Made by a program: the position numbers and the translations under genes. A model generated the notes under the pieces. That model was not told where the DNA came from. It worked only from the letters and a program-made list of their open reading frames with translations, and did not search any database. Below are positions 1-7,950 of a stretch of 64,000 bases of DNA, in pieces (position 1 is the stretch's first letter; each line of letters opens with the position of its first letter). Source of the DNA: Alloboseaceae bacterium BT-24-1 (GTDB lineage: Bacteria; Pseudomonadota; Alphaproteobacteria; Rhizobiales; Beijerinckiaceae); the NCBI GenBank assembly GCA_025846845.1, contig JAOYTL010000003.1, positions 310,001-374,000 of the forward strand. Reading direction: 5' to 3'.

Positions 1-363
1 GCGATCGCGGCCTGCGACGATCTCGACGAAGCGGGACGGCGGCTCGCCCGGCATTTTTCGCTGGTGGCGATCAAGGATGGCGGTGCCGGCGCTCGCCTCT
101 ACCAGGGCAACGAGCGCCTTACGCTTCCCGCCGCGCCGTGCCAGGCCGTGCTCGACACCACCGGCGCGGGCGACGCCTTCAACGCCGGCTTCCTCGCCGC
201 CTGGCTCGCCGGGAGGATGCCCGAACGCGCCCTCGCCGAAGGCGTCGCCTGTGGTACGCTCTCCGTCCAGAGTGTCGGCGGTGCCGGCCGCAAGCTGGAC
301 CCGCGCCAGGTCGCTCTCATCGCCGATCGATTGCTCGAAGGGCCCTTGCGCCGCCATGGCTGA
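1..363 (+). CDS. PfkB-family carbohydrate kinase, C-terminal part (cut by window edge)
   Basis: The frame is already open at the left edge, so only the last 120 residues are visible. They carry PfkB signature 2 (DTTGAGDAFNAGF). The GAGD segment of this signature forms the anion hole and supplies the catalytic Asp of ribokinase-type sugar kinases. The substrate cannot be read from this piece. The stop codon overlaps the start of the following SIS gene by 8 bp (ATGGCTGA), so the two are probably co-translated and act on the same phosphorylated sugar or amino sugar. Confidence 0.85.
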   Translation, partial: AIAACDDLDEAGRRLARHFSLVAIKDGGAGARLYQGNERLTLPAAPCQAVLDTTGAGDAFNAGFLAAWLAGRMPERALAEGVACGTLSVQSVGGAGRKLDPRQVALIADRLLEGPLRRHG

Positions 364-1381
364 AGCCCTGCTCACTTGCGAAGCGGCGGAAGCCGCCGCT
401 GTCGCGCGCCGCCAATTCACCGAGAACGGCGCGATCGTCGCCGATCTCGTCGAGCGCCTGCGCATCAAGCGGCCGTCTTTCGTCGCGACCTGCGCCCGCG
501 GCTCCTCCGACCATGCCGCGACCTATGGCAAATACCTGATCGAGCGGGCGCTCGGCCTGCCCGTCGCCTCGCTCGGCCCGAGCCTTGCCTCGGTCTATGG
601 CGGCGAGCTCGATCTCTCCCGCGCCCTGTTCATCGCCGTCTCGCAATCCGGACGCAGTCCCGATGCGCTGCTGCTGACCGAAGCGGCGAAGCGCGCCGGG
701 GCATTCGTAGTCGGCTTCGTCAACGACGAGACGTCACCCCTCGCCGGCATGGTCGACATGCTCGTGCCCCTGCGGGCAGGACCCGAACGCAGCGTCGCCG
801 CAACCAAGAGCTTCCTCGCCACCTGCCTCGCTTTCCTGCATCTCACAGCAGAATGGGCACGCGACGATGCCCTGCGCGCCGCGCTCACGCAGGCGCCCGA
901 TGGGCTGGACGCCGCCGGACACTGCGACTGGACACCGGCCCTGTTGTCCTGGCGCGAGGCACGCAGCCTCTATGTGATCGGGCGCGGCCTCTCCTTCGGC
1001 ATCGCCCAGGAGATCGCGCTCAAGTTCAAGGAGACATGCCGCATCCATGCCGAGGCCTTCAGCGCCGCCGAGGTGCTGCACGGCCCGCTGGCGCTGGTCG
1101 GGCCCGGCTTCCCGGCGTTGGCGCTCGATCCCGGCGACGAGGGCAGTGAGAGCGTCTGCGCCGCCGCCACCGCCTTCACCGGCCTCGGCGCCGATCTGCG
1201 CTATGCCGGAGGCGGCAACAGCACGGGCAAAACCCTGCCACTGCCGCCAGGACTACCCGCCGCCCTGCTCCCGCTGGCGCAGGTTCGCGCCTTCTACGGC
1301 GCTGTCGCGGCGCTAGCAGAGAGCCGCGGCCTCGACCCCGACCGACCGCCTCACCTCTCCAAGGTGACGCGGACGGTTTGA
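356..1381 (+). CDS. SIS-domain sugar-phosphate isomerase/deaminase (GlmS C-half / NagB-II type)
   Basis: The 341-residue protein has two SIS (sugar isomerase) halves. The first contains ARGSSDHAATYGKY and the phosphosugar loop SQSGRSPDALL near residues 43-110. The second starts around residue 200 (YVIGRGLSFGIAQEIALKFKE). These are hallmarks of the isomerase half of GlmS and of NagB-II type glucosamine-6-phosphate deaminases. There is no N-terminal glutaminase domain, so it is not GlmS itself. I chose the ATG at 356 because it overlaps the kinase stop and begins the conserved region; the frame is open further upstream but runs through the kinase gene. Kinase plus SIS enzyme suggests an amino-sugar or fructosamine route; the exact substrate is unknown. 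Confidence 0.85.
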   Translation: MAEALLTCEAAEAAAVARRQFTENGAIVADLVERLRIKRPSFVATCARGSSDHAATYGKYLIERALGLPVASLGPSLASVYGGELDLSRALFIAVSQSGRSPDALLLTEAAKRAGAFVVGFVNDETSPLAGMVDMLVPLRAGPERSVAATKSFLATCLAFLHLTAEWARDDALRAALTQAPDGLDAAGHCDWTPALLSWREARSLYVIGRGLSFGIAQEIALKFKETCRIHAEAFSAAEVLHGPLALVGPGFPALALDPGDEGSESVCAAATAFTGLGADLRYAGGGNSTGKTLPLPPGLPAALLPLAQVRAFYGAVAALAESRGLDPDRPPHLSKVTRTV

Positions 1382-1388
1382 GTTGGAC

Positions 1389-2675
1389 TCATCTGCCGAG
1401 CACGAGGTTCGGCAGCCAGGTCGTCAGCGGCGGCCAGAGCGTGATCGCGACCAGAACCGCGAGCAGTGGCAGCAACCAGGGAATGATCGCGCGCGACATC
1501 GCCTCGAACGAGATCTTGGCGATCTTCGAGGTGACGAAGAGCACCACCCCGACCGGCGGCGTGATCGTGCCGATCATCAGGTTGAGCACGAAGATCAGGC
1601 CGAACTGGATCGGGTCGATGCCGAACTGCGCCGCCGCCGGCGTCAGGATCGGGATCAGGATCAGCATCGCGGCCAGCGCTTCCATGAAGCAGCCGACGAA
1701 GAGCAGCAGCAGGTTGACGATCAGGAGGAAGATCAGGGGGTTGCCGGCGAGATCGACCAGCATCGGCCCGACAATCTGCGGAATGCGCGAGATCGACAGG
1801 CACCAGCCCAGCGCCGCCGCCGTCATCACCAGCGCCAGCACGACGCCGGTGGTCTCGACGGTCTGCACCACCAGCTCCGGCAGGTCGTCGAGCGAGAAGC
1901 TCCTGTAGACGAAGAGGCCGAGCACGATCGCATAAGCAGTTGCGACTGCCGCGGCTTCCGTCGGCGTGAAGATGCCCGCCATCATCCCGCCGAACAGGAT
2001 CACCGGCGTCATCAGCGCCCAGTGCGCTTCCTTGTAGGCGACCCAGAGCTGCGCCGCGCCGGGGAAGGGATGGCGCGGCAGGTCGCGCTTCCTGGCGATA
2101 TAGACGACCATCGCCATCAGTGCGCCGGCCATCAGCAAGCCGGGGATGACGCCGGCAAGGAAGAGCCCGCCGATCGAGACGTCGGCCGACACGCCGTAGA
2201 TCACCATCGGCAGCGAGGGCGGGATGATCGGCCCGATCGTCGCGGATGCCGCCGTGATCGCAGCCGCCGTCTCGGCGTCGTAGCCCTCGTCCTGCATCGC
2301 CTTGATCTCGAGCGTGCCGACGCCGCCGGCATCGGCCACCGCCGAACCCGACATGCCGGCGAAGATCACGCTGGCGAGGATGTTGGCGTGGCAGAGCCCG
2401 CCACGCAGCCAGCCGACGCAGGCCGTGGCGAAGGCGAAGATCCGATCGGTGATCCCGGCCGAATTCATGATGTTGCCCATCAGGATGAAGAGAGGCGCCG
2501 CCAGCAGCGGGAAGGAATTGGCCGATTGCGCGATCTTCTGCGGCACGATGCCGAGCGGGAAGCCGCCGAAGAAGGCGAAGGCCACCGCGGCCAGGCCCAT
2601 CGAGACGAAGAGCGGTACGCCCATCAGCAGCGCGATGAACCAGACCGGCAGGATCTGCAGCATCAAGGTGCTCAT
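1389..2675 (-). CDS. dctM: TRAP transporter large permease (DctM family)
   Basis: This 428-residue protein is hydrophobic throughout and starts MSTLMLQILPVWF. It has the length and pattern of DctM, the large ion-coupled subunit of tripartite ATP-independent periplasmic transporters, including the conserved region GGVGTLEIKAM and the C-terminal segment GTITPPVGVVLFV. It works in the inner membrane with DctQ and the periplasmic binding protein. Its start overlaps the dctQ stop by 4 bp, so the two are translationally coupled. It is the last gene of a minus-strand run that also holds a GntR regulator and a DapA/NanA-type aldolase, which points to a carboxylate or sugar-acid substrate. Confidence 0.93.
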   Translation of the reverse strand: MSTLMLQILPVWFIALLMGVPLFVSMGLAAVAFAFFGGFPLGIVPQKIAQSANSFPLLAAPLFILMGNIMNSAGITDRIFAFATACVGWLRGGLCHANILASVIFAGMSGSAVADAGGVGTLEIKAMQDEGYDAETAAAITAASATIGPIIPPSLPMVIYGVSADVSIGGLFLAGVIPGLLMAGALMAMVVYIARKRDLPRHPFPGAAQLWVAYKEAHWALMTPVILFGGMMAGIFTPTEAAAVATAYAIVLGLFVYRSFSLDDLPELVVQTVETTGVVLALVMTAAALGWCLSISRIPQIVGPMLVDLAGNPLIFLLIVNLLLLFVGCFMEALAAMLILIPILTPAAAQFGIDPIQFGLIFVLNLMIGTITPPVGVVLFVTSKIAKISFEAMSRAIIPWLLPLLAVLVAITLWPPLTTWLPNLVLGR

Positions 2676-3169
2676 AGCGGCTGCGTCCCCGGCTCGGCGG
2701 TCTCGATCCTGCGGCCGGCGAGGACGTCGCCGATCTCGGCCAGCGCCTGCAAGATCAGCGCGAGGCCGGCGAGCGGCATCACCACGTAAAGCGCCGCGCT
2801 CGAAACCGGCAGCGCGATCGATTCGACGTCCCAGGTCCGCTCGATCAGGCCGAAGGAATAGCGGACCAGGATGGCGGCGAAGACGATGATCGCGGCTTGC
2901 GTCGCAATCTCCAACAGCCGGCCAGCCGATTTCGGCAGGAGGTCGGCGAAGACCGTGATGCGGATATGCGAGCGCCGCCGCGCCGCGATGATCCAGCCGA
3001 CGAAGCCGGTCCAGACGAGGAGGTATTGCGCGAGCTCGTCGGTCCAGGCGAGCGGAGCGTTGAGCTGGCGCGAGGCGACGCCGAGCAGCACGGCGACGAG
3101 CAGCGCGAGCAGCAGCCCGACGGCGGCGGCCCGGACGAGGCGGTCGGTGAAGGCGATAAGGGATTTCAC
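2672..3169 (-). CDS. dctQ: TRAP transporter small permease (DctQ family)
   Basis: The 165-residue protein has four hydrophobic segments and the DctQ signature around residues 35-60 (APLAWTDELAQYLLVWTGFVG). DctQ proteins form the small membrane subunit that pairs with DctM. It follows dctP after a gap of 164 bases that contains a palindromic repeat, and overlaps dctM by 4 bp. The different spacing on its two sides suggests that Q and M are made in equal amounts while the binding protein is made separately in larger amount. Confidence 0.92.
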   Translation of the reverse strand: MKSLIAFTDRLVRAAAVGLLLALLVAVLLGVASRQLNAPLAWTDELAQYLLVWTGFVGWIIAARRRSHIRITVFADLLPKSAGRLLEIATQAAIIVFAAILVRYSFGLIERTWDVESIALPVSSAALYVVMPLAGLALILQALAEIGDVLAGRRIETAEPGTQPL

Positions 3170-3215
3170 GGAACGACCGACCTCAGTCTTGATGCCATTC
3201 GAAAGGGAGGCGCGC

Positions 3216-3312
3216 CGTCATGCTCGCCCTTGTGGCGAGCATCCACGTCTTGAACATCGCGTCGATCAGCGAGGCGAAGACGTGGATGGTCGGGACAAGC
3301 CCGACCATGACG
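3216..3312. repeat. Palindromic intergenic repeat, copy R1 (between dctP and dctQ)
   Basis: The element begins CGTCATGCTCG and ends CCGACCATGACG. Each side is its own hairpin: GCTCGCC/GGCGAGC on the left and GGTCGGG/CCCGACC on the right. The inner arms CATCCACGTC and GACGTGGATG are also complementary, so the whole unit can fold into one long cruciform. It is nearly the same as the copy at 7833-7925 and lies between a solute-binding-protein gene and its permease gene. Confidence 0.85.
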
Positions 3313-3333
3313 GTGAAGCGCCCGACAAGTCGC

Positions 3334-4332
3334 TCACAGCGCCGCGAGCGCGTCCCAGGTGCCCTTGCCCCATTTGCTCTCGAACTGCTTCGGCAGGGTC
3401 GCCAGCACCGGCTTGCTGAAGCTTTCCAGGTCCGGCTCGGTGACGCTCATCCCCGCCGCCTTCAGCGTCGCGACAAGACTGCCCTCCTGGCTCGTGAGTT
3501 CCGCGTCCTGCCAGGCGACGCCATTGGCGATGGCAGTCTCGATGATCGCCCGATCGGCATCCTTCAGCCCCTTCCAGAAGTCCTGGTTGATGACGATCAG
3601 ACGCGGCGTGATGATGTGGCCGGTCAGGATCAGGTGCTTCTGCACCTCCTGCAGCTTGGCGCTGTGGATGGTCGGCAGCGGGTTTTCCTGGCCGTCGACC
3701 GCGCCCTGGCTCAGCGCCAGATAAAGCTCGTTGAAGTTGACCGGCGTCGCCTTGGCGCCCCAGGCCTCGACCATGGCGCGGAAGGTGTCGACCGGCGGCA
3801 CGCGTAGCTTGAGGCCGGCGACGTCGGCAGCGCTCTTCACCACCTTCGAACCGGTTGTCAGGTGGCGCTTGCCGTAATAGGTCACCGCCGCCATGCGCAG
3901 GCCGCGCTTCTTGATCAGCTCCTCGTTCATCTGGGTGAAGACCGGCGCCTTGGCGACCTTGGCCATATGGGCCGGATCGCGCCAGAGATAGGGCGCCTCG
4001 ACCACCGAAAGCTGCGGCAGGAACGAGCCGAGCGCAGCGGCGCCGTCGGTCGTCATGGTCAGCGCGCCGGACGCGACCGATTCCATCATGTCCTTGCCGG
4101 AGCCGAGCTGCCCGGCCGGGAAGGACTGGATGTCGACGCGGCCCGAAGTCTTCTCCTTCACCTCCTTGGCGATGCGGTCGACCATCTGCACCTGCGGATG
4201 GGTCACCGGCAGCATCTCGCCCCAGCGCAGCACGGTGGCTTGCGCGCGCAGCACGGTCGGCATCGCGATCATGGCGCCAGCCGCAGCCGAGCCAGCGAGA
4301 AAGGCGCGTTTCGTCAGCTTGGTCATCGTCAT
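3334..4332 (-). CDS. dctP: TRAP transporter substrate-binding protein (DctP family)
   Basis: The protein has 332 residues. The N-terminus KRAFLAGSAAAGAMIAMP...LRAQA looks like an export signal, possibly Tat-type although only one Arg is present. The mature part matches DctP-type periplasmic receptors: GQLGSGKDMMESV, LKLRVPPVDTFRAMVEAWGA, and AVDGQENPLPTI, where the Arg of LRVP normally pairs with the substrate carboxylate. A GGGAGGAG ribosome site precedes two possible starts (4332 and 4326). The gene stands first of the P-Q-M set, just after the GntR regulator. The ligand is probably a carboxylate; linkage to an aldolase suggests a sugar acid. Confidence 0.92.
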   Translation of the reverse strand: MTMTKLTKRAFLAGSAAAGAMIAMPTVLRAQATVLRWGEMLPVTHPQVQMVDRIAKEVKEKTSGRVDIQSFPAGQLGSGKDMMESVASGALTMTTDGAAALGSFLPQLSVVEAPYLWRDPAHMAKVAKAPVFTQMNEELIKKRGLRMAAVTYYGKRHLTTGSKVVKSAADVAGLKLRVPPVDTFRAMVEAWGAKATPVNFNELYLALSQGAVDGQENPLPTIHSAKLQEVQKHLILTGHIITPRLIVINQDFWKGLKDADRAIIETAIANGVAWQDAELTSQEGSLVATLKAAGMSVTEPDLESFSKPVLATLPKQFESKWGKGTWDALAAL

Positions 4333-4402
4333 TCTCCTCCCAATACGGCCGGTTTTCCGGCTCGCTGTTCCAGCGCCTTTTTCGATCGGCGCCTGATCGT
4401 GG

Positions 4403-5077
4403 TCAGTAGCTCATCGCCCGGGTCCGGGCGTTGCTGATATGCGCGCTCATCTCCGCGGCGGCGGCCTCCGGATTCCGCGCTTCGATCGCGGCAATGATCT
4501 TGAGATGGTCCTGCATCACCGGGATCAGGATGTGGTTCTGGATGCGCGTCTCGTATTGCCGGATCAGCCTGATCTTCAGCCAGGTGACGCGGAAGGCCTG
4601 GCTGACGATGTCGTTGTCGAGATGGTCGATGATCGCCTCATGCATCAGCCGGTCGACATCCTCGGCATCCTCGATCAGCGTCTCGTCACCACCCACCTCC
4701 GCCCGGCGGATGATGGCCTCGTGCCGCTCGCGCTGCTCGGCGATCTCGGCATCGGTCGCGTTCCTGGTGTAGGCCGCCGTCGCCTCCTTCTCGAGGAAGA
4801 GGCGAAACTGGAAGGCGTTGCGGATCAGGTTGAGGTCGACATGGGCGACCTGCATGCCGCGCTGCGGCACGGTCTTGATCAGCCCCTCCGCCTCGAGCCG
4901 CGGAATCAGCTCGCGGATCGCGCCGAGCGGGAAGCCCGTCATTGCGACGAGCTCGCGCTGGGTGACGAACTGGCCCGGCCGGATCTCGCGGGCGAGCAGC
5001 CGCTCGGTGAAGCTGGCATAGGCCCGCTCCCTGAGCTTCAGCGGCTCGCCGTCGCGGTCCGGATCGGACTGGCTCAT
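4403..5077 (-). CDS. GntR-family transcriptional regulator, FCD subfamily
   Basis: The 224-residue protein begins with a winged helix (LRERAYASFTERLLAREIRPGQF, then QRELVAMTGFPLGAIRELIPRLEAEGLI) and continues with a helical FCD ligand domain containing Asp/His positions typical of its metal site (DAEDVDRLMHEAIIDHLDN). FCD regulators usually sense organic or sugar acids. The start at 5077 is preferred over one at 5128 because GAGGAGGAT lies directly before it. The aldolase stop lies 11 bp upstream of this start, so the two genes are coupled. It likely represses the flanking transport and catabolic genes in response to a pathway acid. Confidence 0.9.
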   Translation of the reverse strand: MSQSDPDRDGEPLKLRERAYASFTERLLAREIRPGQFVTQRELVAMTGFPLGAIRELIPRLEAEGLIKTVPQRGMQVAHVDLNLIRNAFQFRLFLEKEATAAYTRNATDAEIAEQRERHEAIIRRAEVGGDETLIEDAEDVDRLMHEAIIDHLDNDIVSQAFRVTWLKIRLIRQYETRIQNHILIPVMQDHLKIIAAIEARNPEAAAAEMSAHISNARTRAMSY

Positions 5078-5087
5078 CGCATCCTCC

Positions 5088-5984
5088 TCAGGCAGCTTTC
5101 GCTCGAGTGATCCGGTCGAAGGCGGCAAACAGCGCCTTGCGCTGGCCCTCGTCGAGCGCGGTCAGCGGCGCCCGCATGGGACCGTAGCCATCATCGCCAT
5201 GGAGATGACCGACCAGCGCCTTCACCGCCGGCAGCACCGGATAGGAGCAGATCTCGTCGACCAGCTCGTTCACCATGGCGTTCTCCGCGCCCTCGTAGAC
5301 GATCGGACGCAGCAGATGCGGCACCAGATTGGCAGCGCCGCAGATCGAGCCTTGCGCGCCAGCGCGAACGGCCCGGCCGAGCAGGCGCTCGTCGCCGACC
5401 AGGATGGCAAGCTCACCATGCGCCTTCAGGAAGGCCTCGGTCGTCGGGTAGTCGCAGGAGGAATCCTTGACGCCGGTGACGACGCCCGGAAACGCCTTCT
5501 TCAGCCGCTCGACCAGCCCGACCGAGATGTCGACCGCGGTCACCGAGGGGATGTGGTAGAGGATGGTGTTGCGGGCGGAAGCCCCGAGCTTCTCGAAGAA
5601 CTGCGAGAACCAGGCATAGAGGCCCTCGTCGCCGACACCCTTGAAATAGAAGGGCGGCGCGACCAACAGGCCCTTGGCGCCGATATTGAGCGCCGTCTGT
5701 GCCTGATCGACTGCCTCATGCAGTGAGGAAGCGGCGACACCGGCATAGATCTGCTTGGCAGGATCGATGCCGGCCCCGACGAGCGCACCGAGCATGGCCG
5801 TGCGGGCCGGGCTGCCGAGCGCAGCGCCCTCACCGGTGGTGCCGAAGAGCGTGACCGAGTCGCAGCCATTCGCAAGCACATGCCGGGCATGATGGACGAG
5901 CCGCGGCAGGTCGACGGCGCCGCCCTCCCGCATCGGCGTGGTGATGGCGCAGGAGAGGCCGAAGCGGTTGGGATTCAGAGCCAT
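5088..5984 (-). CDS. DapA/NanA-family class I aldolase (pyruvate-type)
   Basis: The 298-residue TIM-barrel protein has the family fingerprint: GTTGEG at 48-53, a YHIP tyrosine at 143 and the Schiff-base Lys in GVKDSS at 173. True dihydrodipicolinate synthases have an Arg shortly after the tyrosine (YNVPxRT) to hold aspartate semialdehyde. Here the stretch reads YHIPSVTAV, without that Arg, as in N-acetylneuraminate lyase and keto-deoxy sugar-acid aldolases. Cleavage of a 2-keto-3-deoxy sugar acid to pyruvate is therefore the likely reaction. Beside FucU, a lactonase and a sugar dehydrogenase, 2-keto-3-deoxy-L-fuconate is a good candidate substrate; this is inferred. Confidence 0.85.
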   Translation of the reverse strand: MALNPNRFGLSCAITTPMREGGAVDLPRLVHHARHVLANGCDSVTLFGTTGEGAALGSPARTAMLGALVGAGIDPAKQIYAGVAASSLHEAVDQAQTALNIGAKGLLVAPPFYFKGVGDEGLYAWFSQFFEKLGASARNTILYHIPSVTAVDISVGLVERLKKAFPGVVTGVKDSSCDYPTTEAFLKAHGELAILVGDERLLGRAVRAGAQGSICGAANLVPHLLRPIVYEGAENAMVNELVDEICSYPVLPAVKALVGHLHGDDGYGPMRAPLTALDEGQRKALFAAFDRITRAKAA

Positions 5985-6062
5985 TGCGAAGCGTCTTTCC
6001 GTGAGATGTCCAGTTGAGGCGTTGGAAAGGTCGGGCGCGCAGCAAGATCAGCGCCAGCGATG

Positions 6063-6881
6063 TCAGCCATCCTTGAGCCCTCCGGCGGAGAGGCCGGCGA
6101 CGATCTCGCGCTGGGCGAGGACGGTCAGCAGCAGGACGGGCAAGGTGACGAGCAGGGCGGCGGCCGCGAGCGGCCCCCAGGAGATCTGTTCGAAGGTCAG
6201 CGAATTGTAGACGGCGGACGGCAGCGTCCGGCTCGCCTTGCCGCCGAGCACCACCGAGAAGATGAAGTTGTTCCAGGAGAAGATGAAGGCGAGGATGCCG
6301 CCGACGACGATGCCGGGCCGGGCCAGCGGCAGCGCGACATGGCGGAAGGCCTGCCAGGTCGTGGCGCCGTCGATGCGCGCCGCATCTTCCAGCTCCATCG
6401 GCACGTTCTCGAAGTACCCGATCATGATCCAGACGATGATCGGGATGGTGATGACGAGATGGGTGATCACCAGCGCCGTCACCGTGCCGACCAGCCCAGT
6501 GATCTGGAAGAGCAGGAAGAGCGGGATCAGATAGGACAGCGCCGGCGTCATCCGCGCGACCAGGATCAGGATCGCGAACTTATGCGCCTTGCCGCGCGCG
6601 ATGCCGTAGCCGGCCGGCACGCCGACCGCGAGGCCGATCAGCACCGCCCCGCCCGTCACCAGGATCGAGTTCCAGAGATAGAGCGCGAAATTGTTCTTGG
6701 CGAAGACGTCGACATAGTTCGCCAGCGTCGGCGGATTCGGGATGAACACCGGCGGGAAGGCGGTGTTGTCGAGTTCGTTCTTGAACGAGAGCGAGATCAT
6801 CCAGAGGAAGACCAGCACCGCCGGCGAGACCAGCACGAAGACGGAGGCGTAGAAGCCGAGTTTGGTGGCGAGGCGCTTCAT
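6063..6881 (-). CDS. Carbohydrate ABC transporter permease (MalG/UgpE type)
   Basis: The 272-residue inner-membrane protein starts MKRLATKLGFYASVFV at an ATG whose A is shared with the stop of the upstream permease (TGATG). It has about six membrane segments and the EAA loop that docks the ATPase (MELEDAARIDGATTWQAFRHVALPLARPGI). The C-terminus LAQREIVAGLSAGGLKDG is typical of MalG-like carbohydrate permeases. It pairs with the permease at 6881-7810. No ABC ATPase gene is found in this cluster. Confidence 0.93.
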   Translation of the reverse strand: MKRLATKLGFYASVFVLVSPAVLVFLWMISLSFKNELDNTAFPPVFIPNPPTLANYVDVFAKNNFALYLWNSILVTGGAVLIGLAVGVPAGYGIARGKAHKFAILILVARMTPALSYLIPLFLLFQITGLVGTVTALVITHLVITIPIIVWIMIGYFENVPMELEDAARIDGATTWQAFRHVALPLARPGIVVGGILAFIFSWNNFIFSVVLGGKASRTLPSAVYNSLTFEQISWGPLAAAALLVTLPVLLLTVLAQREIVAGLSAGGLKDG

Positions 6882-7810
6882 CACGCGTTCCACTTCGACT
6901 TCTGCCGCGCATAGAGCAGCAGCAGCGACAGCATGATGATGATCACGAAGAAGATCACCACGACGGCGGAGGCGTAGCCGATCTTGTAGAACTGGAAGGC
7001 CTGCAGATAGAGGAAGATGTTGAGCGTCTCGGACGCCGTTCCCGGCCCGCCCTGGGTGATCACGAAGATCGTGTCGAAGGCCTTCAGCGCATCGATGGTG
7101 CGGATCACGATCGCGACCATGATGAAGGGCCAGACCAGCGGCAGCGTGATGTGGCGGAACATGTGCCAGGCATTGGCACCGTCGATCAGCGCGGATTCGT
7201 AGGGCTCTCGGGGCAGTCCGGCGAGACCACCCAGCACGATCAGCATCACCAGCGGCGTCCAGTGCCAGACCTCGACCAGGATCAGCGTCGGGATCACGGT
7301 ATTGGGCGAATAGACCCAGGCCTGCGGGCCGATGCCGACCAGCGAGAGCAGATAGTTCAGCACGCCGAGCTGGGGATGGAACATCATCGTCCAGACCAGC
7401 GCGACCGCGACCGGCGTCGCCATCATCGGCATCACGAAGATGGTGCGCAGCAGGCCGCGGAACGGGAATTCGCGATGGAAGACCAGCGCCGCAGCCGTGC
7501 CGAACAGGATCGGCAGCACGACGGCGAGCACGGTGAAGTAGAAGGTGTGCCCCATCGATTCGATGAAGCGCGCATCGCGGAAGAGCTCGGCGAAATTCTG
7601 CAGACCGACGAATTCCGGCCCGCCTCCGATCTTCCAGTCCTGGCTCGACATGTAGAGCGTGAACAGCCAGGGGAAGACGATCACGCCGGCGATGATCAGC
7701 ACTGCCGGCAAAGAGAACAGCCAATAGCGCGGCGTGAAATCCGCCGAACCCGCCGCAGGGATCTGCGCCGGGGTCGCGAGGCTGCTGGCTGGCAAGGTGG
7801 TGCTGGTCAT
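6881..7810 (-). CDS. Carbohydrate ABC transporter permease (MalF/UgpA type)
   Basis: The 309-residue protein has an N-terminal cytoplasmic tail followed by about six membrane segments. The EAA motif reads REPYESALIDGANAWHMFRHITLPLVWPF. The general pattern (LFTLYMSSQDWKIGG near the start, FNT-type segments, VVVIFFVIIIMLSLLLLYARQ at the end) fits the first permease of a CUT1 sugar ABC importer. It lies downstream of the binding-protein gene across a palindromic repeat and shares one base with the second permease. Confidence 0.93.
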   Translation of the reverse strand: MTSTTLPASSLATPAQIPAAGSADFTPRYWLFSLPAVLIIAGVIVFPWLFTLYMSSQDWKIGGGPEFVGLQNFAELFRDARFIESMGHTFYFTVLAVVLPILFGTAAALVFHREFPFRGLLRTIFVMPMMATPVAVALVWTMMFHPQLGVLNYLLSLVGIGPQAWVYSPNTVIPTLILVEVWHWTPLVMLIVLGGLAGLPREPYESALIDGANAWHMFRHITLPLVWPFIMVAIVIRTIDALKAFDTIFVITQGGPGTASETLNIFLYLQAFQFYKIGYASAVVVIFFVIIIMLSLLLLYARQKSKWNA

Positions 7811-7832
7811 GTGTTGCTCTGGAAACTCACAC

Positions 7833-7925
7833 CGTCATGCTCGCCCTTGTGGCGAGCATCCACGTCTTGAACACCGCTCTCGGCCAACGAAGGCGTGGAT
7901 GGTCGGCACAAGGCCGACCATGACG
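7833..7925. repeat. Palindromic intergenic repeat, copy R2 (between ABC binding protein and permease)
   Basis: It starts CGTCATGCTCGCCC and ends GGCCGACCATGACG. The left part is nearly identical to copy R1, including TTGTGGCGAGCATCCACG. Two short hairpins (GCTCGCC/GGCGAGC and GGTCGGC/GCCGACC) are nested in a longer palindrome whose ends are GTCAT and ATGAC. It separates the binding-protein gene from the first permease. Confidence 0.85.
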
Positions 7926-7950
7926 CGTCCGGCGGGAAGCGGCCTTGCCC

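Noticed and set aside
1383..2789. Long plus-strand open frame of 468 codons opposite dctM and dctQ
   Set aside because: The product is almost only Arg, Asp, His, Gln and Glu, the usual mirror image of hydrophobic membrane-protein genes in GC-rich DNA. The minus-strand genes explain the region fully.
3334..5984. Sialic acid uptake and cleavage (SiaP/SiaQM with NanA) as the role of the TRAP and aldolase genes
   Set aside because: The parts would fit, but no N-acetylmannosamine kinase or epimerase is present, while FucU, a lactonase and an aldose dehydrogenase are. The fucose-type reading explains more genes.
3216..7925. CRISPR-like reading of the repeated GTCATGCTCGCCC blocks
   Set aside because: The copies are kilobases apart, palindromic and without regular spacers; no cas gene is present. 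They are intergenic palindromic repeats.
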